Virus record (IMG/VR): IMGVR_UViG_3300025122_000057
Coordinates: 1 to 38,364 of that record
DNA from: a virus
DNA: 38,364 nt
Strand: one strand, 5' to 3'
The notes beneath the pieces were generated by a model that saw only the letters and a list, made by a program, of their open reading frames with translations, was not told where the DNA came from and did not search any database. How positions within the stretch are numbered: position 1 is the first letter of the stretch; every line of letters begins with the position of its first letter. Positions 15,796 through 23,431 of this stretch are shown here, piece by piece. The position numbers were made by a program, and so were the translations under genes.

Positions 15796-16550
15796 CAGAT
15801 GAAATACGGTCGGATGCGGCCCGTCGCCACTGCGTCGGCCGTCTCGTCCGAGAGCTTGCCGTATGCGATCTTCTCGGCGATCGAGAGGTACGGCTCACCG
15901 CGCGCCTCGAGCATCTTCATGTCGAGCATGGCGGCTTGGTCTCGAGCGTAGTTGATCTGGAACCCGGCCTTGGCGCGTGCCCGGATGAGTTCCTCACCAT
16001 CGGTGGTCCATCCATCGAGGTGGTTGACATGCGATCCGCTTGAGGTGGCCGTCAACGACCCGCCACCCATGGTGATGATCGCGCAGTAGGACCCCGTGAG
16101 CGATGTCGGCCGGAACCGGCGGATGTAGGAGCCGAATGCAGTGTATGCCCCGTTCGGGGTGATCGGGCCGAAGCGGATGACGTTGCCGTAGATGACGTAT
16201 TCGGACGGCACCCCGGGCGAGCCGGAGACCTGGAGATCGCGCTCCTCGACCGCTTCCCAGGCCCGCTTGCGCTGGAAGACGAACGCGCCCGCATAGGAAA
16301 TCTTGAGCGAATCCATACGAACGAAATCCGCCGGCAGCGAGTAGATCGCCGTGCCGTTGACCGTCGTGAACAGCGCCGTCTGGCGCACCTGGTTCCACCG
16401 AAACCGCGCGCTCTCGTAGTGCTGAATCGCCGAGTTGATCTCGCGGTTTATCGCATAGCCGACCGACAGCGAGGGCGAGCCGATGATGTCCGAGGCCTGG
16501 CGGTCGAGTTCGTCAGCGATGCGGAGCCTGAGTGCGTTAGTGTCGGGCAT
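15795..16550 (-). CDS. P22 gp4-like portal adaptor / head completion protein
   Basis: A 251-aa protein with an N-terminal helical domain (LRIADELDRQASDIIGSPSL, then INREINSAIQHYES) and the conserved FTTVNGTAIYSLPADFVRMDSLKI segment (about residues 55-80). This strand-turn motif followed by D/M-x-L marks podophage adaptor proteins. Gp4-like proteins attach under the portal and allow tail assembly. The start is TAATG, overlapping the preceding stop by one base. It is followed at once by the gp10-like gene, the order found in P22-like tails. Confidence 0.82.
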   Translation of the reverse strand: MPDTNALRLRIADELDRQASDIIGSPSLSVGYAINREINSAIQHYESARFRWNQVRQTALFTTVNGTAIYSLPADFVRMDSLKISYAGAFVFQRKRAWEAVEERDLQVSGSPGVPSEYVIYGNVIRFGPITPNGAYTAFGSYIRRFRPTSLTGSYCAIITMGGGSLTATSSGSHVNHLDGWTTDGEELIRARAKAGFQINYARDQAAMLDMKMLEARGEPYLSIAEKIAYGKLSDETADAVATGRIRPYFI

Positions 16551-16786
16551 TATTTCCCTTTTGTTTCGCGTTCAAGTTCGTTTCGCCGAAACGAGTGTGA
16601 ACGCTTCTTCGCCGCACTTATCGCGTCGTTCACGGAATCAAACGTCTTGCCACTGAGCGGCTTCCTCTTGCCTTGGCGGTAAAGGTCTGTGGCAGCTTTT
16701 TCGTTGAACTCACCGTCAACGACGCCCTTGATGTTCACCCATTTTCCGCCGCGGCCGCGGATCGTAATGGACTGCTCGTGGGACAT
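16550..16786 (-). CDS. Small basic protein (78 aa)
   Basis: A 78-aa protein. The N-terminal strand pair (SITIRGRGGKWVNIKGVVDG) is followed by a Lys/Arg-rich helical region. A small Gly-Lys-Trp-rich beta unit like this is found in several tiny phage proteins of unknown role. AGGA lies upstream of the ATG at 16786. It is one of five small genes packed between the glycosyl block and the tail adaptor, and nothing more specific can be said. Confidence 0.7.
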   Translation of the reverse strand: MSHEQSITIRGRGGKWVNIKGVVDGEFNEKAATDLYRQGKRKPLSGKTFDSVNDAISAAKKRSHSFRRNELERETKGK

Positions 16787-16787
16787 C

Positions 16788-16925
16788 CTATCGTTTCCTC
16801 TTCGCCATGTGCCGGAACTCCTTCGCCACCTTGAGGGGCGGGCACTTACCCTTGGCCTTCGCCCGCCCCTTGGACGTCGAACACATCGCCATGTAGCGTT
16901 GCTGTCGCCGCGTCTTGGCGGGCAT
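16788..16925 (-). CDS. DUF3008-like small basic protein (45 aa)
   Basis: The 45-residue protein begins MPAKTRRQQRYMAMCST and continues KGRAKAKGKCPPLKVAKEFRHM, with many Lys and Arg. The MPAKxxxQQRxM start with a following VAKEF helix resembles DUF3008-like small phage proteins of unknown function. Two Cys residues are present. It sits two bases from the 16928 gene and one base from the 16786 start, so it is part of a tight operon. Confidence 0.7.
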   Translation of the reverse strand: MPAKTRRQQRYMAMCSTSKGRAKAKGKCPPLKVAKEFRHMAKRKR

Positions 16926-16927
16926 GG

Positions 16928-17089
16928 CTACTTCTTCGGAACGAGGGCGGTGTTCCCGATCTTCACGCTCTCCTCGGCGGTCTTACCGTCCTTGAGCGCC
17001 TTGTTGGCCGCCTCGGCCCACCTTCTCTTCTTCGCCGCAGTGGTTGCCTTCAATGTGAACCTTGGGGCGTCCTCATGCTTCCATGTCAT
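16928..17089 (-). CDS. Small basic protein (53 aa)
   Basis: A 53-residue product starting MTWKHEDAPRFTLK and ending KIGNTALVPKK, with an Ala/Lys-rich helix in the middle (TTAAKKRRWAEAANKALKDG). The ATG at 17089 has AGGAG eight bases upstream. It overlaps the 3' end of the zinc-finger frame by 17 bases. The helical AAxKRRWAEAANKAL motif resembles small phage proteins encoded near virion genes; function unknown. Confidence 0.7.
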   Translation of the reverse strand: MTWKHEDAPRFTLKATTAAKKRRWAEAANKALKDGKTAEESVKIGNTALVPKK

Positions 17090-17438
17090 CCGAATCTCCT
17101 GTGCAGCGTTTCATGTGCCCAGCGATTCCGCGCCCGACGTGCTCGCCACAGTTCGGGCATACGCCTCTTAGCTGTACCCATGCGGGCCCGGGTTCTTGCC
17201 GCTGGTCTTCCCGCCTCGGCTCTTCTGCCTGGCGTCTGAGCGCAGGCCCGTCCGCATGGTCCCGGTGCCCATATGCGTCCCCTCGGCCGTTGAGTGGCCC
17301 CCCGCGCTCGGGGTCACGTCCTTGCCCGGGGTGTTCCGACCCTGCCAGCCGGGTCCGCTCTTGTGCGTCTTTGAGGTGCCCATCTTTGGCTCTCCTTTCG
17401 TCCTCTGACCTGAGTCTCACAACCCCACGTCGCCGCAT
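17073..17438 (-). CDS. Overlapping frame ending in a Cys/His zinc finger
   Basis: This frame ends VCPNCGEHVGRGIAGHMKRC, a C-x2-C-x11-H-x3-C zinc-binding pattern of about 19 residues, followed by a short acidic tail. An ATG at 17438 with AGGAG seven bases upstream opens the frame, but its middle lies across the 71-aa gene in another frame and has poor codon quality. No other start codon precedes the finger. Either the whole 121-aa frame is translated, or the finger is reached by a -1 frameshift from the 71-aa gene. The finger itself looks real. Confidence 0.45.
   Translation of the reverse strand: MRRRGVVRLRSEDERRAKDGHLKDAQERTRLAGSEHPGQGRDPERGGPLNGRGDAYGHRDHADGPALRRQAEEPRREDQRQEPGPAWVQLRGVCPNCGEHVGRGIAGHMKRCTGDSDDMEA
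17168..17383 (-). CDS. Gly/Lys/Thr-rich small protein (71 aa)
   Basis: The 71-codon frame begins MGTSKTHKSGPGWQ and is rich in Gly, Thr and Lys, ending GKNPGPHGYS. AAGGAG sits eight bases upstream of the ATG, and third positions are strongly GC. The composition suggests a flexible, possibly nucleic-acid-binding or virion-associated protein. No family is recognised. A CCCGGGC heptamer (17186..17192, read on the minus strand) lies shortly before the stop in slip-compatible phase, which would join the C-terminal zinc finger. Confidence 0.65.
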   Translation of the reverse strand: MGTSKTHKSGPGWQGRNTPGKDVTPSAGGHSTAEGTHMGTGTMRTGLRSDARQKSRGGKTSGKNPGPHGYS

Positions 17439-17462
17439 CTCAGGCTCCTACGGCTGGGTTGT

Positions 17463-18224
17463 TCATGCGCTCGCCGCTTGCAGCGGGTAATCAACCACTT
17501 GGCTGTTCGCGGCCTCCTCGTAGTACCCCCACCACTCGTTCGCATAGGCCGATCCCTCGTGGCCTTCCATGTCTGGCGTGCCCCGGGTGTAGTGGACGAG
17601 CTTCGGCTCGAGATCGGGCGACGAGTGCCCTTCGAGCCAGTTCCACGCCTCCGGTAGCTCGCCGATCGCGTCGTCCTCGAACCCTTGCAGACCGTGCAGC
17701 GAGCCCCCGTCCCAGTTGTTGACGGCAAACTTTGTCCAGGTGCGGCACCGCTCGGGACACATGAGCATGACGCTCGACCAGTTCTTCCGCTCGTAGGTCG
17801 TCTGGAGGACGCCGTCGAGCTTCTCGCGTTCCCGCGGTCGGTGGTCATGCTTGACGACGAACAGGCTCTTCTGGGCGTCGACGTGCGCCACGAGCTCGGC
17901 GATGTCGGCCCGCCACATCATGTCGGCGTCCGTGAACAGCACCCAGCGGCTGCCGTACTCCTCGAGCCCCGGCACGCAGAAACGGGTGAATGAGAACTGG
18001 GTCGAGAACGGCTTGCCGTCGGTGTCGTCCCACATCTGGCCGCGGTGGTCGACGTGGTAGGACCTCCAATACTCGCCCCGCTTCCGCAAGTCCCGATCGA
18101 TCAGCGGCACGACATGGACTGGGATGGTCGCGTGCCGCATCAGCGACGCCACGGCGACCTGGTAGGCCGCGTAGTCGCGCGGGTCCCACCCGATATAGAC
18201 CTTGATGTTGTCGATTTTTCGCAT
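17463..18224 (-). CDS. GT8-like nucleotide-sugar glycosyltransferase
   Basis: The 253-aa protein has the GT-A layout. An N-terminal strand-turn (VYIGWDPRD, residues 9-17) is followed by AVASLMRHA, a VPLIDR strand, and a DAD metal-binding motif in VLFTDADMMWRADI (about 99-101). Later come LQGFEDDAIGELPEAWN and a C-terminal KLVHYT segment that closes the donor site. Such enzymes move a sugar from a nucleotide donor. ATG at 18224 is chosen over 18230 because GGAAGGA abuts the latter. It is the last gene of the glycosyl/methyl/radical-SAM block. Confidence 0.85.
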   Translation of the reverse strand: MRKIDNIKVYIGWDPRDYAAYQVAVASLMRHATIPVHVVPLIDRDLRKRGEYWRSYHVDHRGQMWDDTDGKPFSTQFSFTRFCVPGLEEYGSRWVLFTDADMMWRADIAELVAHVDAQKSLFVVKHDHRPREREKLDGVLQTTYERKNWSSVMLMCPERCRTWTKFAVNNWDGGSLHGLQGFEDDAIGELPEAWNWLEGHSSPDLEPKLVHYTRGTPDMEGHEGSAYANEWWGYYEEAANSQVVDYPLQAASA

Positions 18225-18239
18225 TTTCATTCCTTCCGT

Positions 18240-19184
18240 TTACGCGTAGGCGACGCAGTGCTCGCAGGCCGTGCCGCGAACGTCGCCCTTGAGGTGCTCC
18301 GTGCGGAGTCGTTGGAACTTGTCTGAGTGCCAGGCGCCCATGAAGTTCTCATCGAGGAGGTTCCCCATGTCGAAGCGCCCGTCGTGGTCGAAGCAGCACG
18401 CGGCCAGGCGGCCGTCGTGGGTCACCCGGGCCTCGGTGAAGAGCGACCAGCACGGCACCGGCTCTTGCATGTTCCCGGCGCGACCCGGGTTGCCGGCGCG
18501 CACCGCCCACCCCTTGTCCGACGAATCGGCGCCGGTCAGATCGGCCTGGCTGTAGAGCGGCAGCGCGTAGACCTCGTCGAGGTAGGGGGCGACCTTATCG
18601 ACGAGCGCCCGCATACGGCGCCCCTGGTCCGCGTCATAGTCGATGTAGGAGGCGTAGAGACCGCACGTGTAGTCGCCTCCGTCGCGAATCTCCTTGGCCT
18701 CGCGGATGCTCATTAGGAGACGCTGGAAGAGCGCCGGCTTCACCCTGGTGATCTCGGCGAACTGCTCGGCGTCGGCGTAGTTGAGGCTGAACTTGAGACT
18801 GTCCAGGCCAGCGGCCAGGTAGCTCTCGATCTTCTCGTAGTTGAGCGCCGTGCCGTTCGTCGTCAGGAACACATAGGGGAAACCCTGACGCTTGGCCTCC
18901 GCGATCGCCTCGTCCAGCCACGGGAGGATGCTGCTTTCGCCGAGGAAGAACATGCCCACCTCCTCGACGCCCGCGGCGCGGAGCTCGGGTAGGAGTTTCT
19001 GCGAATAGAACTCCCAGTCCATGTCCGACTTGTCGCGAAGGTTCGATGCCGTGGCGCAGAACGAGCACTGAAGGTTGCAACGGGCGGTGAGTTCGATCTT
19101 GACCGACTTCGGGCAGGGCGGCGCCGGTATCCGGTGCTGCTCTTGCATATGGGTGATGGCGTCGACGCGTTCGGTGATACTCAT
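18240..19184 (-). CDS. Radical SAM protein with SPASM-type C-terminus
   Basis: A 314-aa protein with the radical SAM cluster CNLQCSFC (C36, C40, C43; CX3CX2C). Supporting segments include VGMFFLGESSILPWLDEAI, VFLTTNGTALNYEKI and LDSLKFSLNY. The C-terminal third carries CWSLF, then GRLAACCFDHDGRF and TACEHC, Cys motifs like SPASM/twitch domains that hold extra Fe-S clusters. Members act on peptides, sugars or sugar alcohols. The start is ATGA-coupled to the methyltransferase gene. Substrate unknown; neighbouring glycosyltransferases suggest a sugar or glycosylated protein. Confidence 0.88.
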   Translation of the reverse strand: MSITERVDAITHMQEQHRIPAPPCPKSVKIELTARCNLQCSFCATASNLRDKSDMDWEFYSQKLLPELRAAGVEEVGMFFLGESSILPWLDEAIAEAKRQGFPYVFLTTNGTALNYEKIESYLAAGLDSLKFSLNYADAEQFAEITRVKPALFQRLLMSIREAKEIRDGGDYTCGLYASYIDYDADQGRRMRALVDKVAPYLDEVYALPLYSQADLTGADSSDKGWAVRAGNPGRAGNMQEPVPCWSLFTEARVTHDGRLAACCFDHDGRFDMGNLLDENFMGAWHSDKFQRLRTEHLKGDVRGTACEHCVAYA

Positions 19185-19714
19185 GCGTCTTCCCCGTTCG
19201 GGCCCTTCGCCAGGGCAAACACCGCGAACTCGCCGTCGACTGCGTTGAACAGACGCAAGTCCCATCGTTCCATGATCTTCGGGAGCCACCACTGGGAGGG
19301 CTGTACGATCAGATGCGCGTTGCGCCCATCGGCCAGGAACTTGACGGCCAAGCGGGTTGCGACCGTCATGAAGATGCCAGCCTTGGTGCAGCGTTGGAGA
19401 TCGTCGAGGACGGTGTCGAGACAGTCGGGTTCGATATGCTCAAGCACGTCCAAGCACACGACCAGGTTGGCGGGTTCCGGGGGGTCATCCTTGCCGTCAA
19501 CCGCCGGGTCGTATTCTTTGATGAGCATGTGGCTGAGCGCGCGTCCGAGGTAGCCCTTGCCGCACCCGTAGTCGAGGATGTCTTCGGTCCCCAGAACCCT
19601 GGCGAGTTCGCGCACTTGGGGCGTATGCTTGCCGCTGGAACCGCCCGCGCCGTAGTCGGGACGGTCGGCGTGGAGCTGCTTGTTAAGCTCCCGGTAATCT
19701 TCCGTGATGAGCAT
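19181..19714 (-). CDS. Class I SAM-dependent methyltransferase
   Basis: The 177-aa protein has motif I ILDYGCGKGYLG (about residues 46-57), the acidic motif-II/III area (IKEYDPAVDG) and LVVCLDVLEHIEPD, a common motif-IV pattern. It lacks the NPPY/DPPY of DNA N6 methylases, so a small molecule, sugar or protein is more likely as substrate. It is coupled to the radical SAM gene by an ATGA overlap and lies two bases downstream of the polyvalent-protein gene. Sugar O-methylation would fit the context. Confidence 0.85.
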   Translation of the reverse strand: MLITEDYRELNKQLHADRPDYGAGGSSGKHTPQVRELARVLGTEDILDYGCGKGYLGRALSHMLIKEYDPAVDGKDDPPEPANLVVCLDVLEHIEPDCLDTVLDDLQRCTKAGIFMTVATRLAVKFLADGRNAHLIVQPSQWWLPKIMERWDLRLFNAVDGEFAVFALAKGPNGEDA

Positions 19715-19716
19715 TT

Positions 19717-21864
19717 TTACATTTCTTCCATGTTGAGCAGGCCGCTCGGCTCATTGCCGGGCTGCGATAGCTGCGACCCTAACAGACCGGCGCCCCCGAG
19801 GGCCACACCGCCTTTGAGTATGTCTTCGAACATCTCCGGGGTCACCTTGAGCGCCCAGAGGCTCGGCATCGCGGGCTTGGTCGCACTTCCCTTCGTCACC
19901 TCCGCGCCGCCCTTGCGGTATTTCTTCGCGGCCTTGCGGGCGGCGTTGGCGATCCGGTTGTCGTACAGGTCCCGGAAGAACTTGCCTCCGACCTCTATGT
20001 TGAGGCCGTCGAGGGTGTTGCGGCGCGCACGATCCGCGAGGCCGCCGCCCGGACGCGCTGTAATATCCTGCATCTTTTGTGCCGTCTCATCCCCCAGCAG
20101 CTTGCTCAGGCGGTCGGTCGTCAACCCGGTTTCCTTGAGGACGTGTTTGTTGCCCGGAGGGGCGGACCACCCGTTGACGTCGTAGGTCCCATCATCATTC
20201 AACCGCCATCGGACAGCATCAATCTTCTTAGACTTCCCCCACTTCTTGATTGGGATCTCGGCCGGCACCCAGGTGACGTAATCGATGCCCGGCTTGCCCG
20301 CCGCGCGCAGCTCCTTATCCCGCTTCGCCGCGCCGTACAGGAACCGGCGAAACAAGAGGTCAGGCCAGTTCTTCTTGAAGGGGGCGTCGGGAACAGTGCC
20401 GCTAGGGCGAGTAGGATCAGCGAGGTCTTCCAGTTGTAACATTCTATCGTACTGCACTTCAGTCAGCGGGGTTCCTCTAGTTTCTCTTGTCGCCATCGCG
20501 TCTTGTGTGCGAAGTGCTGTTAGTTCTTGAACCTCTTCCGCACTCATTCCCCCATCCGACCCATACCCCTGCTTCGCGCCCTTCTCGTGGAGCTCGCTTT
20601 GGAACTCGAGGGCGTTGTAGGCGCGGCCCTTGACGCCGTTGACGAAAACCTCCCGCTCATCATGCCGGAACCAGCCAAGGACGTTCTTGTGCTCTGAATA
20701 GTGGCTGCCAACGAAATCCCCCCCAGTGCCCCGCGTTTCCTCAGCCGCCCGCAGGGTCGACTGGAGGAGGTCTTGCTCGTCGTAAAGAGCCTCGGCCTGC
20801 TGCTGCACCGCACGCGGTCGTTCATGGATGCTCGGATATGTCGCCGTTATTGCGTGGAGCTCCTCCTCGACCTCGTTCAAACGAACCTGGGATCGGCTGG
20901 GAGGACGGCCCGGTGTCCCCGGCGCCCGCTCCAGCCGCACCGCGACCTCCCCGTAGTTCTCGCCGCCGGGCAGCTCCGGGTACTGGTAGGAGGAATATTC
21001 GGTTGAGTTGCGACCGCCGAAGTGGGTTGTGTCGTAGATTTCGTCTAGGCTGCCGACAATCCGCTTGGCCTCTGTGCTCAGGCTCGGGATCCTAGCCACC
21101 TCCTCGGCGCTGAACATCGCCCCCGTGCGCGGATCGCCCGGGCCGAAGTCAATCCGGTATCTGATTGTGGAGGCGTCGTCGACAACCGGGTGTACGCCGG
21201 CCCCTTCCAGTATGGACGCCTGTTGCGAATAGGTCTCTTTCCATTCCGCGAGCCCAGCCTCGAGGTTTGGCTCCGAGGTCTTGACCTCGTCCACCAACCG
21301 CATCGGGTTGGCTTCCGCCTGGGCCTGCAGCCCGCTTTTGGTAACCGGCCCCTCGCCCTCAAGCATCTTCCCGACGCCCGTGTATTCCAACTCGTCCGCA
21401 CTCACCCCGCCGGGAGTTTTCGCGATAACGCCCCGCGCTTGACCCGCCGTCATCTTCTCCTGCGGCAACGCCTCCAGGGCGCCGGGCACCCGCGGGCGGT
21501 AGGCGCCGAGCAGCGCCGGCACGCCCTTGCCGACGGTTTTCATGATGCCGGCCCCGAACATATTCTCGCCGTGCCACTGGGCCTCCAGCGCCATGTCCTC
21601 GGGCGTGCCCATGCCGATCTTCCCCTTCGGCGCGGCGGCCCTGGCGGCGGCGTTCCGGTCCATCGCCTCCTTGATGTGTGGCGGCGGTGCCAGGAACTTT
21701 TGAACCTCCGCCAGCGGGTTTACCTTGCCAGGGGGCGCGTAGCCGCCGCCCAGGGCCTTCACAAGCGCGGCGTGCTGGTTTGGCACCGGAGGCCGCCCGA
21801 GCGCGCCCAGGATCGCCTGCGGACCCGGCTGGTACTGGTCGAGGTATTCATTCAGCAGCGGCAT
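19717..21864 (-). CDS. Large polyvalent-type phage protein (715 aa)
   Basis: A 715-aa multidomain protein. Residues about 156-168 (SADELEYTGVGKML) open a region seen in phage large polyvalent proteins. Residues 394-430 (NVLGWFRHDE, then LEFQSELHEKG) and 492-507 (PDAPFKKNWPDLLFRR) match the domain usually read as HxxEPNVLxHxR...EIQSDWHQ...PDAPFKKxW in such proteins. The biochemical activity of that domain is undefined. The N-terminal and C-terminal parts are Gly/Ala-rich. These proteins are often packaged and injected. Here it lies inside the glycosyl/radical-SAM block. The ATG shares one base with the upstream stop. Confidence 0.75.
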   Translation of the reverse strand: MPLLNEYLDQYQPGPQAILGALGRPPVPNQHAALVKALGGGYAPPGKVNPLAEVQKFLAPPPHIKEAMDRNAAARAAAPKGKIGMGTPEDMALEAQWHGENMFGAGIMKTVGKGVPALLGAYRPRVPGALEALPQEKMTAGQARGVIAKTPGGVSADELEYTGVGKMLEGEGPVTKSGLQAQAEANPMRLVDEVKTSEPNLEAGLAEWKETYSQQASILEGAGVHPVVDDASTIRYRIDFGPGDPRTGAMFSAEEVARIPSLSTEAKRIVGSLDEIYDTTHFGGRNSTEYSSYQYPELPGGENYGEVAVRLERAPGTPGRPPSRSQVRLNEVEEELHAITATYPSIHERPRAVQQQAEALYDEQDLLQSTLRAAEETRGTGGDFVGSHYSEHKNVLGWFRHDEREVFVNGVKGRAYNALEFQSELHEKGAKQGYGSDGGMSAEEVQELTALRTQDAMATRETRGTPLTEVQYDRMLQLEDLADPTRPSGTVPDAPFKKNWPDLLFRRFLYGAAKRDKELRAAGKPGIDYVTWVPAEIPIKKWGKSKKIDAVRWRLNDDGTYDVNGWSAPPGNKHVLKETGLTTDRLSKLLGDETAQKMQDITARPGGGLADRARRNTLDGLNIEVGGKFFRDLYDNRIANAARKAAKKYRKGGAEVTKGSATKPAMPSLWALKVTPEMFEDILKGGVALGGAGLLGSQLSQPGNEPSGLLNMEEM

Positions 21865-23351
21865 CAGGCGGCTTTCCCTTCCCGCTCCCGCAAGAACACG
21901 GCCAGGCGGGCGTTGACCTCCTCGACGACGGGCGTCCAGTCCCTGGTGTCCTTGGCTTGGCGTATCTGCGTCACGGACCCATACCAGTGCATGACCTCGC
22001 CCGAATCGGCGCTGTAGCGCCATGACGGCTGCGAGGGCGTCAGGCACCAGCACGGGATGCCCAGTGCGCCGGCGACGTGGATCGTCGTCTGGCAAACGGA
22101 GATCACCAGGTCGAGGGATGCGATCAGCGACACCAGGGCATCGATGTCGTTCGGCTTGCCGGTCTCCGGGTGGCGTGCCTCGACCGCCTCCGGCCAGTGG
22201 TGGAGCGTGGTGCCCGTGGCCTTGAGCACCTCGTCGACGTTCATCCTGGCGGTGGCGTCGTACTGGAGCGATACCCAGGTGGCGTCGTACTCCTTGAACA
22301 ACGGCTCGAACAGGAGCGGGTGGAACGATCGCGCCTCGTTGCGCGTCGATGGGACGCCGCCCTGCCAGGCGAGGCCGATGCGGGGCCTGTCACCCAGCTT
22401 ATTGAGCTTCGCGCGCCAACCGGCCACCGCGTGGGGATCGGCCTTGAGGTAGGGGGTGCGCGGGCAGTCAGCCGGGTTGCGCCGGAACAGCTTGGGCAGC
22501 GATCCGAGCGGCAGCTTGAAGTCAGGCTTCTCATGATTCTCGATCCAGCCGCGACCGTCGACGTGATCGGTGCCATGCACCAGGTGGGCGTCGGGGAACG
22601 ATCGCACAAACAGGCGCTCCAGGCGCGGCGACGGCTCAAGGATGATGTCGGCTCCGGTGGCGAGCGCGTCGGGGATGCAGCTCGAGAACATGATCTCGTC
22701 GCCCATGCCCTGCTCGCCGTGAATGACGACCGTTCCATGTGAAACGCCGTCCCACATCGGCGTCATGCCGTCGGGTCCGTGGTAGTTGCGCTCCCAGATA
22801 TTCTCGTTGGCGCCGCCAATCAGCCTGGTCTCGTGGAGCTCCCAGGCCTCGTCCCAGCGCGACATCTCGAGCAGCGCCATCGCCTTGTGCCACTGCGCCT
22901 TGACGTGGTCGGAGTCTTTGGCGAGGGCCTTGTCGGCCCACTCGAGCGCGATCTCCGGCGTCCCCCGGTTGAGGTGCAGGCCGCTGACGTTGGTCGGGAC
23001 GTCGGGGTGGTCGATGTACTTCCCCGCCTTCTTGCAGCAGTAGGCGGCCTTGTCCCATTCGTTGACGCCGCGGAACGCCATGCCGAGGTTGTTCCAGGCC
23101 TCGCCGAACGTCGGCTCAGCTTGCGTGATCTGGGTGAAAAGCTGGATCGCGAGACCGTAGTTGCCGCGCGTCAGATGAAGCGATGCCAGGACGTAGAGCA
23201 CGATCGGGTGCCCCAGGTTCTGGCACAGTATTTCGTTGAGGAGACGCTCCGACTTGTCGAGGTCTACCGGATACGGATTTCCTTTGTCGTCCCGGCCCTC
23301 AAGCGAGAACTTCGCCTCGTTGAAGACGTCTTCCGCAAGTACAAGTTCCAA
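21864..23351 (-). CDS. TPR-domain glycosyltransferase (GT9/heptosyltransferase-like)
   Basis: The 495-aa protein has TPR-type helical pairs at about residues 40-175 (repeated ALA-W/Y-x-x-A patterns such as WNNLGMAFRGVNEWDKAAYCC). A GT-B domain follows with VVIHGEQGMGDEIMFSSCI near residue 212 and PRIGLAWQGG near 330. SLIASLDLVISVCQTTIHVAGALG near 420 is typical of heptosyltransferase/GT9-like donor binding. Such enzymes add sugars to lipid or protein acceptors; the TPR part may recruit a protein. Start TTG at 23351 has GGAGG six bases upstream. Confidence 0.85.
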   Translation of the reverse strand: MELVLAEDVFNEAKFSLEGRDDKGNPYPVDLDKSERLLNEILCQNLGHPIVLYVLASLHLTRGNYGLAIQLFTQITQAEPTFGEAWNNLGMAFRGVNEWDKAAYCCKKAGKYIDHPDVPTNVSGLHLNRGTPEIALEWADKALAKDSDHVKAQWHKAMALLEMSRWDEAWELHETRLIGGANENIWERNYHGPDGMTPMWDGVSHGTVVIHGEQGMGDEIMFSSCIPDALATGADIILEPSPRLERLFVRSFPDAHLVHGTDHVDGRGWIENHEKPDFKLPLGSLPKLFRRNPADCPRTPYLKADPHAVAGWRAKLNKLGDRPRIGLAWQGGVPSTRNEARSFHPLLFEPLFKEYDATWVSLQYDATARMNVDEVLKATGTTLHHWPEAVEARHPETGKPNDIDALVSLIASLDLVISVCQTTIHVAGALGIPCWCLTPSQPSWRYSADSGEVMHWYGSVTQIRQAKDTRDWTPVVEEVNARLAVFLREREGKAA

Positions 23352-23366
23352 CCGATGCCTCCGTTG

Positions 23367-23403
23367 AAAAACACGGGGCCGCCCTGTGGTTATGGACGGC
23401 CCC
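23367..23403 (-). terminator. Intrinsic terminator after the capsid/decoration genes
   Basis: On the minus strand a 10-bp stem, GGGGCCGTCC with GGGCGGCCCC (one G-U pair) around a nine-base loop, is followed by GTG and five T. It lies downstream of the decoration gene and only about five bases before the ribosome-binding site of the TPR glycosyltransferase gene, so it likely reduces downstream transcription. Confidence 0.82.
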
Positions 23404-23431
23404 GCGAGTTGCCGTACACGGAAGGAACCGT

